Assembly: GCF_009017415.1 (NCBI RefSeq)
Contig: NC_092409.1
Location: 4,402,001 to 4,466,000, forward strand
Source: Aspergillus flavus
Taxonomy: Eukaryota; Ascomycota; Eurotiomycetes; Eurotiales; Aspergillaceae
Length of the DNA stretch: 64,000 nt
Direction of reading: 5' to 3'
Under the pieces are notes generated by a model that did no database searches, had not been told where the DNA came from, and saw nothing but the letters and a program-made list of their open reading frames with translations. Positions 12,122 to 25,095 of this stretch are shown one piece after another. Both the position numbers and the translations under genes were made by a program. Position 1 is the first letter of the stretch. The number at the start of each line of letters is the position of its first letter.

Positions 12122-15100
12122 TTTCGAGTGCTATCTACCCATATATTTCAGATATACAATCAAATAGGGCAGTAAGTAATAACAACAAGATTCACGACAT
12201 TGAGACAGAATCAAAAAGCAGAATAACCGGATCCTCTTCGAACAACTCAGCCGGTGCGCATATACTAGTCCATATGCTAGTTTCACCCTAGCAACAATGA
12301 AAAAATATTATGCTAACATAAATCTTCCAAGGCATTGAACATAGGGCTGCGTGCCAAGCCCCCGGTACTTCTTCTACCCCAATGGGATTGCGTTTCACCA
12401 GATCTCTCCATCATGGGCACAGAATCCTCGAAGATCATTGCCTACTTCTCAGACACCATTACGGGTATGACAAGGGTTAGGAAAGCCAACAGGGCATAAA
12501 CGACCATTTCCGATTGGACTCCCTCCGCTCCTCTATCTTGGCGTGGTACTGCACATGAAGTAACCAGTCTCCTATTTATAAACGGTGGTACCTGGGAACT
12601 CTTGGGTGACAATGGACAAGGCGCTAGAGTCGAACCATTTTGTTTTGGTCCTTCGGAAATCCGGTATTCTTAGTAGGCTCCACATTAAATGCGGTGCTAT
12701 AGTAACGCCCTAGGCTGACCCGATCCCGAGCCCTAACATAATGCAGTCTCCCGGACTTTACGCAATGAGTTGGAGGGTGAGATGGAAAGAGGGGAAGTTT
12801 CACGGAGCCTGTCAGATTCACAGTAAGAATAATCCGGGGCTCCTCCTGAAAGACCAGAATTTGGAATAAAAAAGACATAAGACCAACGGAGGACATTTGC
12901 TGTTTCGAGTCACAAGTTTCGAGTAACTAGCCCTACCACCGAGTTGATTATCGTGTACTAGTAGTATGTAGTACCAAGTTCCAATATTGAAACACAAAGA
13001 ACAACAACACAACACTGCCAAGACACCGGGCGCGCTTACGACAGAGGCTCAAAGAGAGACAATTAACATGTCGATGTCGCATGTCCATATTCCCGATACG
13101 GTGCCATAAATATCCAAGGAGTGTCCTCCAGTCCCACCCATTCGCAGTCCCCATAAGCATCTTATAACGCCATTTTCCTTCCAGTGGGCTTTGTTCGGTC
13201 ATATAACTTTAGTTAATGATGACCAAATCGTGATAAAGATTGGCTACTATATCTACATACATTGCCAGATTCTGGCAGAATAAATATTAATATGAAACGG
13301 TACCGCAAAGGTTGCGAAAGGGTAAATGCTGTATCTCCGAATACTATAATACTGTCTATTCTCAACAGTTGTTGATCGTGCTCGGTACTGACGTGCTTTC
13401 GTAATCAGGCCTCCTAAATTCGAATGAATGGCTCAGGCTCAGGTGAAACAAGGATATAAGAATAGTATGAGCCTTGATTTAGTTTGTCAAATTGACTGCA
13501 GTATTTACTTTCCTCTCTGGTTCCTAGAAGTACTCCTGTAAGGGTAGACAAGTAGATGGACCGGTTATCCGCTAAACCAGTCTCTCTATCTCCTACTTTG
13601 CGGCACGATAGTAACCAGGATTCCATGTCGTATTGTACGAGCTATAAATCGAGTGTCGAGTGATAAAGGGACATTCAAAGGGACTTTCTTTCTTGCATGA
13701 TAGATAATGATCGTCTTACGACTTACGAGGCGGGGTTGATATTGCCGTTGGAGATCGTTTGATCACAGGACTGGTTCCCTGATGATTGAATATCGAAAGT
13801 ACTTATCAGGAGGAGTTCTGTAATATTTTGAAGGTCACCTATTAGAAAAGGTTAGGTGGGAAGAAGACGGTGCTAAACTCCTACATCCACAGCGGTTTGA
13901 GCCTATTCACCATATGTCACATATGCAACCAAAAATCTGGTGGGTATGTCCATCTCAAAGAAGCGATTATGTCTCGCCGAAATGTTTTGAAGTATATTAT
14001 TCAGGTAGAAATATACATATGATGGCTACTCGTGACTTACTGTTTTGCTGTCTAGATCGGATGCTGTCGTCTAACATTCCACGTGTAGGTGGATTAGCCA
14101 ATATATAAAATCCAACGCAGAGAAGCATTGACATACTGTAATACGAGTGATCTGCACGTCACATAATAAACTCCATTAAGAGGAATTCAAATCGAGATTC
14201 AGTCGTTGAGGGATTTTTCTAACCAATAATGTCCCCAGCTGGATTGAAGCTTATCCAGGATAAGCTCCTGTATCTAGTCCAGGACCTCGAGGATGGATCG
14301 TTTTTGCAACTTAATCGACACCACTAAAACTTATAGTATGAGACGCTTCACTGCAGGGGCATGTCAGTTTTTGTTTTATTTTGTACAATGTTTTATCAAC
14401 AAGGGCTGATGTTGCAATACTTTGACAAGTCATGGGTGGGAGTGGCCAGGATTTGAGGTAGGGTTAGCTACGCTTTGCAGCTCTATTAGGTGAAGGTGTG
14501 CAGGCAGGTATCTGTCAAAATAGCTATAGTATAATTACTCAAGTACCCAATTACAAAATCATGGGAATACTCCACGCTTACCATTTCTCTGATGCAGTAT
14601 ATGAACCTCAAGTTCACACATGATGTTAATGGTTCTTTCTGAGTATTTACATATTTCTGTGCTTCACTCGTACTATGAATGAATGCGTTGAGTTATAACT
14701 AGAGACTATTCTAATCATGTCTCATTCCCCTATCATGGGAATGGAATGTTACAGTGACTCTAATTACACCTAGCAATGGAATATCTGATTCACGATCATC
14801 ATACGATGCTATGTATCTTCAGTTTCCTTTTTCTCCATCCCATAGAGTCTCAATGTTAGTTTAAACCGCCGTTCTTACATACCTCTTGGCCAGCTTCAGG
14901 AAATCACTATATACTCCCTTCTCTATCTCTAAAAGAGGAATAAAACTATTGAGAAGAACTGGAAGAAACTATACAGCAAGCCGTGCTATGAAACAGTCTG
15001 CGTGGCCATAACCAGCGTCTAGAAGAAAAGACACCAAATAGTAAGACCAGCCCATGGATGTGACGGAGATTCTGACGCCGTTTGCGGAAAGTATGCAGAC

Positions 15101-16566
15101 ATACATCTAACTTGTGACAACTTTCATTTCCGTGCTCGTGCATGGTATGATGATGGAGGATAAGAGGAAGGCCAAGAAGAGGACGGTCCTCACGCTTTTA
15201 GTTCGCAAAAGACCTGAAGCCCATGGTTTGCAGCTGGTTGACAACTTCAGAGTGTCTTAGAACAAATACAGACGCACATGGAATTATACAAGCGCATGTG
15301 TTGGGGTCTTATGCAGCCTGGGACAAATGTCTCTCTATGACACATCACAACGATATATCGAAATTACTAGTGCAAAGCAGGATGACTCTCTCGGATTCCG
15401 GAACTCTGAGGACTGAAATCTGATCCCTTTACGATGAACGGCTTGCACGTGGCCGCAGTGGTGGTGCCGAGATTGGAATCCCACATGTATCGACGCACGA
15501 GGACGATGTCATACACCTTACCCTATTATGGAGGAATAAAGACTATCAGACTCAACGTCCGACGCTAAGGCCAGACCAGATACTAGGCCATCTATTCATT
15601 TACACATTTTCCCCACAGGCTCTGGACAGTTGAGTTCAAACACATCCAGCCGTTAATACCATTGCTTGGACGACACATGGCCGCTACATCGAGTCGGACT
15701 CAATCACTGAAATGCAAAGAGAGGCGGCAGCTAAATACTGTGATGAAGATGATCGCCACTCTCTATATGTGTATATACACATCTGAACGAAAGGAACGAA
15801 TTGAATCGAAATAGAGGTTGCTATTGCGTTAAACTAAAAGAAACGCTATGGACCATCAAATCCCCCTACGCTATGCTTCTTCCTATTTCTTTCAGCTTTC
15901 TTTCTTTCCTAATAATACCCTATGGTATACAGATTTGAAGCACAACGCCGACCAGCAGTGGTTCATAGCCTGCTGGATCCGACGTTGTACAGACGCCATG
16001 CTTACTGCAACTAATGTCAAAAGAACTTGCTAAGAACTCAAGACCAGACTACCCAGTCTCGACGATGCATCAGCTGCGGATCCTAAAGACTAGCACGCAA
16101 AGTCGTCAATGTGTGGGTCGGGTGCTTGAATTTACGATACCTAGAACAACAGCGGCAAAAGATACGGTATTGCGATAGGATGCGGATTTTTACAAGCAGG
16201 GCAATATTAAACCTCACGAAGCACCCGTGAACGCTGCCTTGGTCTCATTGATAGATGAGCAGACACTTTTACCGGAGCTGCAAATCAATATAGACATCTT
16301 GATTCATAGCGTAATCATGCGGTATATATGACTGATGGGAGAACAGAGAAGTGCATCAACGCAATATTGTCAGGGGCTCAATTAGGATATGAAATGCTCT
16401 TAGAAGCATAATCTATGTCATAATGCATCGATGATGTTGTTGTTAATTTTGCAAACTATCTTAACAACGATATTGCCTGGAGGGGCCCTATGCGTGGATT
16501 TTGGCTACCCTGACTGGCTTTGTAACCAGTGAGGATCCCACTGGTGGTCAAATTTGAAGATAAGCC

Positions 16567-16682
16567 GTGACGACTCAGAGGCGCAAGTCATTCCTTTCTT
16601 TTTTATTACTATTGTTTCGTTGATCCTCCTTGGGGGTTCAAATCGAGACCTGAGGTGACAACTCAGAGGTGCGAGTCATTCC
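16567..16682. repeat. 28-bp imperfect direct repeat pair, 88-bp period
   Basis: Copy 1 is 16567-16594 and copy 2 is 16655-16682. They match at 25 of 28 positions, with core ACTCAGAGG and end GTCATTCC. The three differences are all transitions (G/A, C/T, A/G). Spacing start to start is 88 bp. This may be the remnant of a larger tandem duplication. Confidence 0.6.
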
Positions 16683-16989
16683 AGAATCGCATCACTGGAA
16701 TATTTCGAATGGGAAGCGGACTATCTAATGGGACTATCCTTTCGAGGTATTTTGCCTCATAAAGCTTTATACAGGGGTATTCGCCGAAAACTACTTACAA
16801 CCCCCGATCAGCATTTACATTGAGGATGCCGCGAATCCAATGAAATGCCGCATCGTGACGATGCATATCCATGATCTCTACTCCCTACCACGCTGGACTG
16901 ACCCTTCTTGTACTCCAATGTGCCGATACAAAGATCAGTGTAAAGCAGATTTATTCGGACACAAATACCAGACGTTAACTAGAAGTCTG

Positions 16990-17055
16990 GGCCTAAGCTT
17001 AAGACTAGGGCTAAACTCAAAGCCAAAGTCAATGCTAAATCTAATCCAAGGCTAG
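16990..17055. repeat. Degenerate TTAGNN-like hexamer array
   Basis: On plus, about 66 bp runs as successive hexamers of GGCTAA / AGCCAA / AGTCAA / TGCTAA type; the complement has T-[AG]-[AG]-N-N-T units. The period is visible by eye but no two neighbouring units are identical. It may be a decayed minisatellite; a relation to telomeric repeats is not established. Confidence 0.4.
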
Positions 17056-18239
17056 GTTCAAGAGAGCAAGGAACGAATATATTACAAATGAAGTCTCTCA
17101 TACACGATCCTCCCTGACCCAACCGATGGAGAAAGGAAGACTTGGGGAATCAGCGTCCTATGACGAGAAACCGATCAATTTGGCTAACTTGACTAACTAA
17201 CTAAAAGATATGCGGTGAGCTCTACGTGCAGGCTGTACTGATGAAGGATAGACTCGATGCGTTGTTGGACAATGAACTCTTCGACTGGGACATTGGAAAC
17301 GTCGCCGACGGAAGAGATCTCATAACCACGAATGCCATTCAAGGCGTTACTGCCGACAAGGATGAAATCGCAGTTTCCCTGTCCTTACAAACAAAACTTC
17401 CATGGATAATTGGCGAGTTTCCTTTCCTGTGGTACAGGTAAAGAATTGTCCGATACGCAGTTTGTGCTAGCACGAATCCTAGCCCTATCCGGAGCTAGGT
17501 AGATATGCCGCGGGCCCAGTGATACAGGCTGACTGAAGTCATAAACATCATCATCAGCTACTTATTACGTCAAATGGATTCATTTAGTATATCCCTATGC
17601 CGTGCTACCTCAACTCAAGACCAGGTATCCCTACCACTCGGAACAATCAGCACCATGCCTGTTCTGCGGAGGCCGTTCAGAGATAGCGTACATCTAACAC
17701 CAGGAACCCTGGAACTACTACTAGTGCTCCGATACGGTACGAAACGCGTCAAAGTGGTCGTGTATTCGCTGTAATAGATATCGGTACTTTTTCGAAGATC
17801 CGGTATCTATGAAACTAGGGTTGGTTTTAGAATGACCCCCCATAAACATCTAGATATCTACGCATGATGGTCAGTACGACTGTCCCATCTGCCTCTGTTT
17901 CTTGTAGAGTGTCTTAGGGAAGTTATCGAAAGACGTACGATGATGGAAAGATAAACCATGGGATACTATGACCCTTGAATGTGACTGGTATTATTATAGT
18001 GACAGACTATATTTTTTAATAGAACGCCTATTGTGCGTGGCCACACCTTGAGAACATATGTATTAGGGAGAAGTACACATGGAAACTCTTCTCAACTCTA
18101 ATACAAAATAACTAATGTACACAAAATCCAAGGGATAGTAAACACTGCTCTAGACAAATGTGGTGGTATGAGGTAGTTCAACGCCGCCTAATGCAAAGGG
18201 TGAAAGGAAATGATAGAAAAAGAAAGACTATATAAGCGA

Positions 18240-20450
18240 TCACTCGACCTTCTTGTCATCCTCCGCGTATAGATCCGAATCATCGAAGAAGACAGCTGAC
18301 TGTCGGCGCATCTCCTGGAAAATGTTGCCTGTGCTTCTCCGTCGGTTGCGTCGGTTACTCGACGGTTGTAGACAAGAATCCCGAGATGACACATTGGAGT
18401 CAATACCCGAGCTATCGGATAAATCCTCTTTGTTGTCGGGCTGACGATCGGGGAGATTATGGTCAAGACGTTCTACCATCGGATCCGAAGGCTTGCCGGC
18501 ATGACCGCGTTTCCGACGGGACTGCGCCGGTGACACCGCGGGGGAGTATTGGTGTAGCCCCTTTAAGATCGCATTCTCGATCTTGAGCCGGTTCTTGATG
18601 AATTGTATCATGGGAAAGGCGCTCTGCTGGCCCACGTTAAGCATGCGTGCCAATCGCTCGGGGGTAGGGTCCGAAAGGATATAGTAGAAATCGGACGGGA
18701 TGGTTTTTGGCCAGATTGTTATGGTCCCACTGAATTTTTGCAGCCAAATCTCGCTCCAATCTTGGCCCAGTGGTCGTGGTAACAGTTCTAAGTGTCGCAG
18801 GACTCTAAGCCATTTATTCAAATCCAGCTTAATATACTGTTCTATAGCAGACCCCAAGAAACCGCCGCGCCACCCTCGGCCTCTGCGATGTGTAACCGGG
18901 CGACCAACGGATCCTCGAGAGCTGAAGAAAAAGAGATTGATATGAGGGTTCACCTAGTAGATGTTAGTATCTCTCCACTTTGACGGGTCTTGCGAGAGCA
19001 ATTGTCTTACCTGTGAAACAATAGGGAAGTTGACATTAAAATGGAGGTTTAACGCTCTAATAGGGATATCGGTGCGCAAGCTACCGTCTTTCCACTTATG
19101 TCCGAAGGAGTATGGAGCGAGTGTACCGTCGCGCTTCTTGGTCATAAGAACAACGGGATTGAGTATACCAGGGACCGCGGCTGAGGCCAGCACGGCGCTC
19201 CAAATGACGCAATTTGGAGAAGTCAGGTAATTGGCCAAGATTGTAGGAGAATGAGGGTCGGACGGCACACACGAAACGTTCAATATACGTCCTGTCCGTT
19301 CATATGCCTCTTTGAAGGTAGTGGAGCCTCTGCAGAACCAACTGCACTCACGAGCCCATGTAATAGTGTCAAACCGAGCTCCTGTCCGCCACCAACGCCA
19401 AATCCATGAGGCCATGCCTTCACTGCTCGCCCGTATACGATGTGCCAGAGCAGGGACAAGGAGTTGTTTCAATTCTTCATCGGTCCTGGTCGCGATTAAC
19501 GCAGCAACCAAAGCTCCGCCCGACGTTCCCGTTATGATTTCAGGCAGGACTCCATTATCCAGCAATGCTCTAGCCACGCCGAAATGATAGTAAGCAAAAG
19601 TAGCGCCTCCAGATAAGCAAAGGGCAGTCCGTCCAAAATTGGTATCTAGATGCTTGAAATGGTGATACTTGTCTTCATTGCTGACCCATTTGTTGTTCGA
19701 TACCACCTGGATGCACTTCTCCACTTCGTCAATATACTCTTGCACAAGGTTCTTAGTTCCAGAATATGTTTCACTATAGAGTCGAGGATTTTCCACCCCT
19801 GCGAAGTTGTTCTTGACACAGCCCTCCAGCAGCGCACATAGTTCCTCAGTCGCGGGGATCACGGTCGAGCTAGAAACTCCATTCCGCATCTGCAGTTCGA
19901 CATCTGTCCGCGCCTTTCTTAACTGATTGACCAGTTTGTTGATAGTAAGATGATCATAGTACGCATATTCATCGATCTCCTTCCACTGTTGGTTTCCCAA
20001 GTGATTGTCGAGCGCTTGGGCGGCTTTCAACCAATTGTTGTAATCTGTCTGCTTCCAGAGTTCCCGCCTGAGAGATTCCTTCTTGCCCCTCCAGGAGACC
20101 CATCGCTCATATAATACAATATAAAAGCGAGTCAATGCGTAGGCAAAGCCAAGGACGGTGATCCAGCCAAACACAATGAAGAGAAATGGCCATTTTAGGA
20201 CTGTGTACAGGACGCCTTCCCTCGTTTCATCGGTGGTTCGACGAGGCTTCTTTCGGCGACCGCGATTCTTGCGAACTCGTTGATAGATAGGTCGCCAGTC
20301 GTTGAGGGCTACCAAGGAGTTGGATTCGTTGTCGTTCAGCGCATTCTCGAATTGGCGCAAGTCATCAGGGTCGATAAATTCTCGGTCATAGTCCGGGATC
20401 GATTTGGGATCGTAGATGTCGCAAGCCGCAGACTTCTCCGGGGAGTTCAT
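18240..20450 (-). CDS. Patatin-like phospholipase / triacylglycerol lipase (TGL type)
   Basis: Two exons on minus, 20450-19011 and 18953-18240, joined over a 57-nt intron (GTAAGA...CTAG) to give 717 aa. A hydrophobic segment near residues 85-110 (WPFLFIVFGWITVLGF) is a membrane anchor or hairpin. The catalytic patatin domain has the glycine-rich oxyanion loop SGGATFAYYHFG, the nucleophile elbow GTSGG (near residue 308) and the catalytic Asp in KDGS, so the Ser-Asp dyad is complete. The layout matches the fungal Tgl3/4/5-like patatin family, whose members hydrolyse triacylglycerol or lysophospholipids, often on lipid droplets. The C terminus (about 600-717) is Ser/Arg-rich and probably disordered, ending in an acidic stretch. 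Start: an upstream in-frame ATG (20591) exists, but the family N terminus resembles MNSPEKSAA... beginning at 20450. Confidence 0.93.
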
Positions 20451-20860
20451 TGTTGGATATGGTTCATGATGGATGGTAAGATGATAAGTATGGTTCGAGA
20501 AAGGTGTTGGGATCTGGTTGAGCAACCAATGGATCCAATGGCACGGAATCCTTGTCAGACCAGGCAAAATGTACATGTACGTCGACGTCACGTCAGAAGT
20601 TACACCGCCTCATGGGGCCACCAGCCACAGGTCTCTGTGGCGAACGGGCTTAGAGGGGCTTGGCATTCTGGCTCTAATCGCCACGAATCTTCCTTAGAAA
20701 CCGTTGGTGTCCGTTGTTGGTGTTGTTGACCCCGCGCTCGTCAAGACGGACCGAAAACAGAGAACCATGGGTCCCACCAGACATGGGTTTAATCTTCTTT
20801 GACGAACGGCTTCCAAAGTTACACCGAGTTTATAAGTGCCTGTACATAATTACGTTCATA

Positions 20861-20887
20861 CATACTTACATACTTACATACTTACAT
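20861..20887. repeat. CATACTTA microsatellite
   Basis: About three and a half copies of the octamer CATACTTA in tandem, in the upstream region of the patatin-like gene. Confidence 0.75.
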
Positions 20888-23800
20888 TACCTTCAAAAGA
20901 ATGACCATGATGAATTATCAACAATAATTATTATCCTGGGTCCCTTTCTTTTCTTTTCTTTTTTCTCCCCGAAGGATTCTTATCACTTGCATTTCGCTTC
21001 CTACCGTTGAGACAAACAATATGCAGAGTCATACCGAAGGATCAGACCATCACTGCATGCAGATTTGGTATCTGCTCTATCATCATTTCAACTCCTTACC
21101 ACAAAACGGCAATCAAACCTTAAGAGAAATCTGATACATCTTTCAACCATGGAAATCAATTCACCCCTGTACGGAGTACACAGTATTCTCCTACAGCCAC
21201 CGCGACAAAACGTGCTGACCTAAATGGCCCGTGACGCTGATAGATCGACATTACAGTGAAGCGAAGGAGACAATCCTTACCCAAAGTATCGCATGATCAC
21301 CGGGCGACGGGTTAAGTTCGAGCGAATTACATAACAAAGTGTAGCCACGTATTTCAATGGAATGAAGCATGTGTCGCTGAAATCCGGGGAGCATCGGTAT
21401 GCGTCCTGTCCACGCACACCAACGTTCTGCGTGGGGGAGAAACACGCGGGATCGGCCCTATGGATTGACTGACCTACCACGTTCATAGAGATATTGAATC
21501 ATGGATGATGTCGAATGCGCAATCAATGTTGACAACTCCGGCATTCCTGTACATACATCGTATCACCTTCAATAACGGAGGCCATGGAATCCCGATGGCG
21601 ATAGGTAGGGAACACTTTCCCAGTCGTGTCTTCATGCTCAGTCTCGTTTCGACCATTTGGGAGAAGTACCACCTCTTCCAGAAGCACTTCACAGCATTAG
21701 CGGCCTGAATCTCAATAGTACCGTCCGGTTATACTGTATCTGCGACCGTGTGTATCACCTCTCAGGGTTCGAGACTGGGCCAACTATACGGCGTTGACTA
21801 TATTGCAAACAAGCCTCTTGGAAACATCGAGCATTGCATTGCGGGGTAAATCTCCAGTCAATTCGGAGATTTTTACAAGTGGCAGTCTAGGAGGGGTCGT
21901 GTTGAAGGAAGCTCCTAATAATAGTTATAGAAGAAACAGTTGTTCGTCAAGATTACAGGAGATTTTTCTTTGGGTCCAAGGCGACAAAAACAAGGCGGGT
22001 GGATGATTTGCAGCTACTGCTCGATATGGTTGGTCTGACTGCACTCCAGCGGACTTAACCAGTCCGAGTATGGGACGATGGAGACTCAACTACTTAGTAC
22101 TTACTAGTTAGTAGGACTCGCTTGGGTGCCGCCGGAAGACTTTACTATCATGCAATAAAAATGCATGGGGAACGTGACCACAGCAACAGTTGCCTGATGG
22201 GGACATTTTTGTAAAAACTCACTTCTGACATACAGTAGTTGCGATATTTTCTTCTCTCTTCTCTTTCTTTCTTTCCTGATTTCACTTGCCCTCGACTCGA
22301 AACTTTACCTCGGATTACCTTTGGTTGTGTTTCGTTCCACCAATATGCTCTTCCCGATCCAAGATGAAGCGATCCGCTCTACCAGGTTTTTTAAACGCCG
22401 AAGATTTGGATATCTCGGCAAATGAAGACAATGTTTGCCATTTTGGCGGTCTACCTAATTTATTTTCTTTCCAATAATAAAAATAATCATTGTAATAAAA
22501 TAAACTCCTCGCGCGATAACCGCTTAATGTTTCATAGTCGGCTCGCATCCTTGGGACGTTCGCCCCCTTTGTCCTTGGGATGGAATTCCTGAGTGAATCA
22601 ATCGCTCTCGTGGCTTTCCTAAAAGGGGAGGCTGCATCAGGGCTAATTTTAAAAAACCTTTTTACCCCAACACCACCACCTTCATCTTCGCCCTTGTTCT
22701 CCCGCATTCTCTCTAATGCATGACGATCGGGGTCGGTGTTTTTTTCCACTGGGTACGTGTGCCACACACACACACCCCCAGGGTGCACACACCAAGATAC
22801 TACGCCCTTATCGACATCTCTGCTTGGCACTTTCTTAGCCCTTCGTCACTTCATGAACGCAAATGCCTACTCGGACAAATATGATTGGTAGGAGACTCGG
22901 GAGCCACCCGTTGATCATTCGAGCGGTTGACTGCCTTTCGGTGGAGACCCGCCTCGTCAGATCTTCCATATCCACCAATCCACCAACTAATCACCGGCTG
23001 GGTTGCCCCTTTGGAGGATTCAGTTTGAGATGGTTTCCTTTCCTTTCTTTCCTCCTTTCTTTGCTTTGCTTTGCCATGGAGACAACGATGTCATAAATTG
23101 ATGATCATATGAGTGGCCCGGGGCTTGATTGGTGACGGGTAGAATAACGAGTCCCTATGACCCCATTCCTTCCTCTATGTATTGGATATACGGAATTCAG
23201 GATACGCATACGGAACCACCTATTGTTCAGCTTTCTGGCACTGACGTAGGTAGACGGAGGATGTAAGAAAACAAATTGCTACATCGAAAAGTGGAGGAAT
23301 CATCAGCCCCAGCATTGGTGTTGTCGCCAAGAACATTCTTACCCCATCGTGTCTTACACCATGATGCAGGGATCTTGGTCAACAACCCCAGGGAAACCTA
23401 CTCCTTGCTTCATGCATAATATCGAAAGGTTATATGCCAATCCGCCAATGCAGATTACTCTTCCTTTTCGTCCTACGCTCTTGTGCAGGACTCCTAGCTT
23501 GCTAAGCTATGCAGAACCCGACTTGAAAAACATTTTTCCTATTGGCGATACCGCAGGTCTCACGGTACAGGAGTGTGTACATGCTGCAAGTCAAGAACAT
23601 ACAGCTGTAGTTCGCTCGGCATCGGTAGGTTAGCCGTCCAGTTAAATGGCCATGCACGTCCACGGACAATAAAACTTGTTTAACACTTGATACTTCTTCG
23701 CCTGCCACCTCAAATCTATGGGAACATGTTATGTATCATGTTTGAAACATGGATGAATCGCCTGAGGTATCATGTGTATCCTCCATTCAACCTCCATCAG

Positions 23801-25038
23801 TCACTTCTGAAGATGCGGCACGAAAGGTTGTCTGTTTCCATATCCGGGGGGCGGGTTGCAGTCATGTACCAATCATGGGCGTCAGCCTTTCAAAGCCACT
23901 GACCAATATCCTTGCTACGATCGGTGTTTCTAAGAGATCACACGAACATGGGCCGCTGAGACGAAGACAAAGTCGAAGAAGGCCAAAGGAAGAGGATGGG
24001 TTGGACCCGTGGGTCAGTTATGATGTATGTTTAATGACCTATTTTCCGATTTGGGACAATGGAGGGATGGAATTACCAAAGAATGTGTGGTGTGATGATG
24101 GAGCATGAGCGGTGTGACTGACAGGCGGATCCTCTTTAGTAGTAGTATATCGATGATACGATCGGAACTAGTCTTATCGTTTTCTCCGATAGCGCTTGAG
24201 TCACAGATCTGTATCATGCTCCTTTATCAATCATGATTCTTGTCGATTGAGATATTAGTGCTAGAATGCACTGACTCAGATGAAAGATGTTGAACTCATG
24301 AGTCAAGGGCAAGAAAATAGCGATCGTCCATATACCATGACGCTTGATGGCTGAATTTATCTCGGTCCGAAGTAGGCTGAGGTCATTTGATACTAAAAGA
24401 TTGAGGAACTAACAAATTAGCGCCCTCCACTTGAGCCTCCGAAGAATGTCAACGTCAGTGCGAGATACCGACGCAGTACTCCGGCACTGATAGGAAACAA
24501 AACTGCGGGAGGTACCTCCAGGAGCTTTTTGTTCCGAGTTTCGTTTCTGGTAGGGTAGTAGTAACCGTAGGATCCCATGCATACAAGCGCCATGGATCTG
24601 CTGGGACGTTTCTAGACCTCATCAAAATGAAGCCACTACTGTATGGTCTTTTTGCACGATACCTATACTTAGGAACGACAAGAGTACTAGGAGTAGTTGG
24701 TACTACTAAGGTACCTAAGTACTAGTGATACCTCTATTGGCGCCATTCCTCTGCATGCGCCAACTTCGAACACCCCCTAGAGCCTCTCTACCCGGTAAAG
24801 CGTCATGCAGGTGACCAGGATGTGTCCGTGATTCGTCCAGTACCGACCAACTTGAAATGCCCGCCAGGACGCTATCGGCTGCACGTTGTGCCCCACCACC
24901 AATCACGATGTGTACTACTCGTACCAACGGGTGGGTCCTCTCAACCTTAGGTAACGAAAGCACGGGTCACCCTACATCCTTCCAACCATTTCCCACCCCT
25001 CCAACACAAAAAAAGTAAAGGTTAAAAAACGCAGAGTG

Positions 25039-25095
25039 CAAAAAAAAAAAAAAAAAAAAGAAAAAGAAAAGAAAAGGAAAGAAAAGAAAAAGTAA
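25039..25095. repeat. Poly(A) and AAAAG low-complexity tract
   Basis: A run of about 19 A followed by purine-only AAAAG/GAAAA units. Low-complexity; the length may be unreliable in the assembly. Confidence 0.7.

Larger units (their letters stand above)
12122..18239. other. Six-kb gene-poor region with degenerate repeats
   Basis: No ORF above about 90 codons and none with recognisable protein character on either strand. I saw no transposase, reverse transcriptase, LTR pair or tRNA. It holds a 28-bp imperfect direct repeat (16567-16594 and 16655-16682) and a degenerate hexamer array (16990-17055). It separates the accessory-looking phospholipase gene from the conserved patatin-like gene. It could be decayed repeat DNA or contain unrecognised non-coding transcripts. 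Confidence 0.5.

Noticed and set aside
16525..16545. Inverted repeat ACCAGTG / CACTGGT with 7-nt loop
   Set aside because: Arms of seven bases are expected by chance in this amount of DNA; no T-run or gene end beside it.
16634..16643. tRNA B-box-like GGTTCAAATC
   Set aside because: Flanking bases do not pair into a T-arm and no A-box or acceptor stem fits upstream.
22315..22830. 171-codon minus-strand ORF
   Set aside because: No recognisable domain, low-complexity patches and no splice context; lies in the gene-poor region.
23749..24108. 119-codon plus-strand ORF
   Set aside because: Compositionally unremarkable with no family signature and no promoter or splice support.
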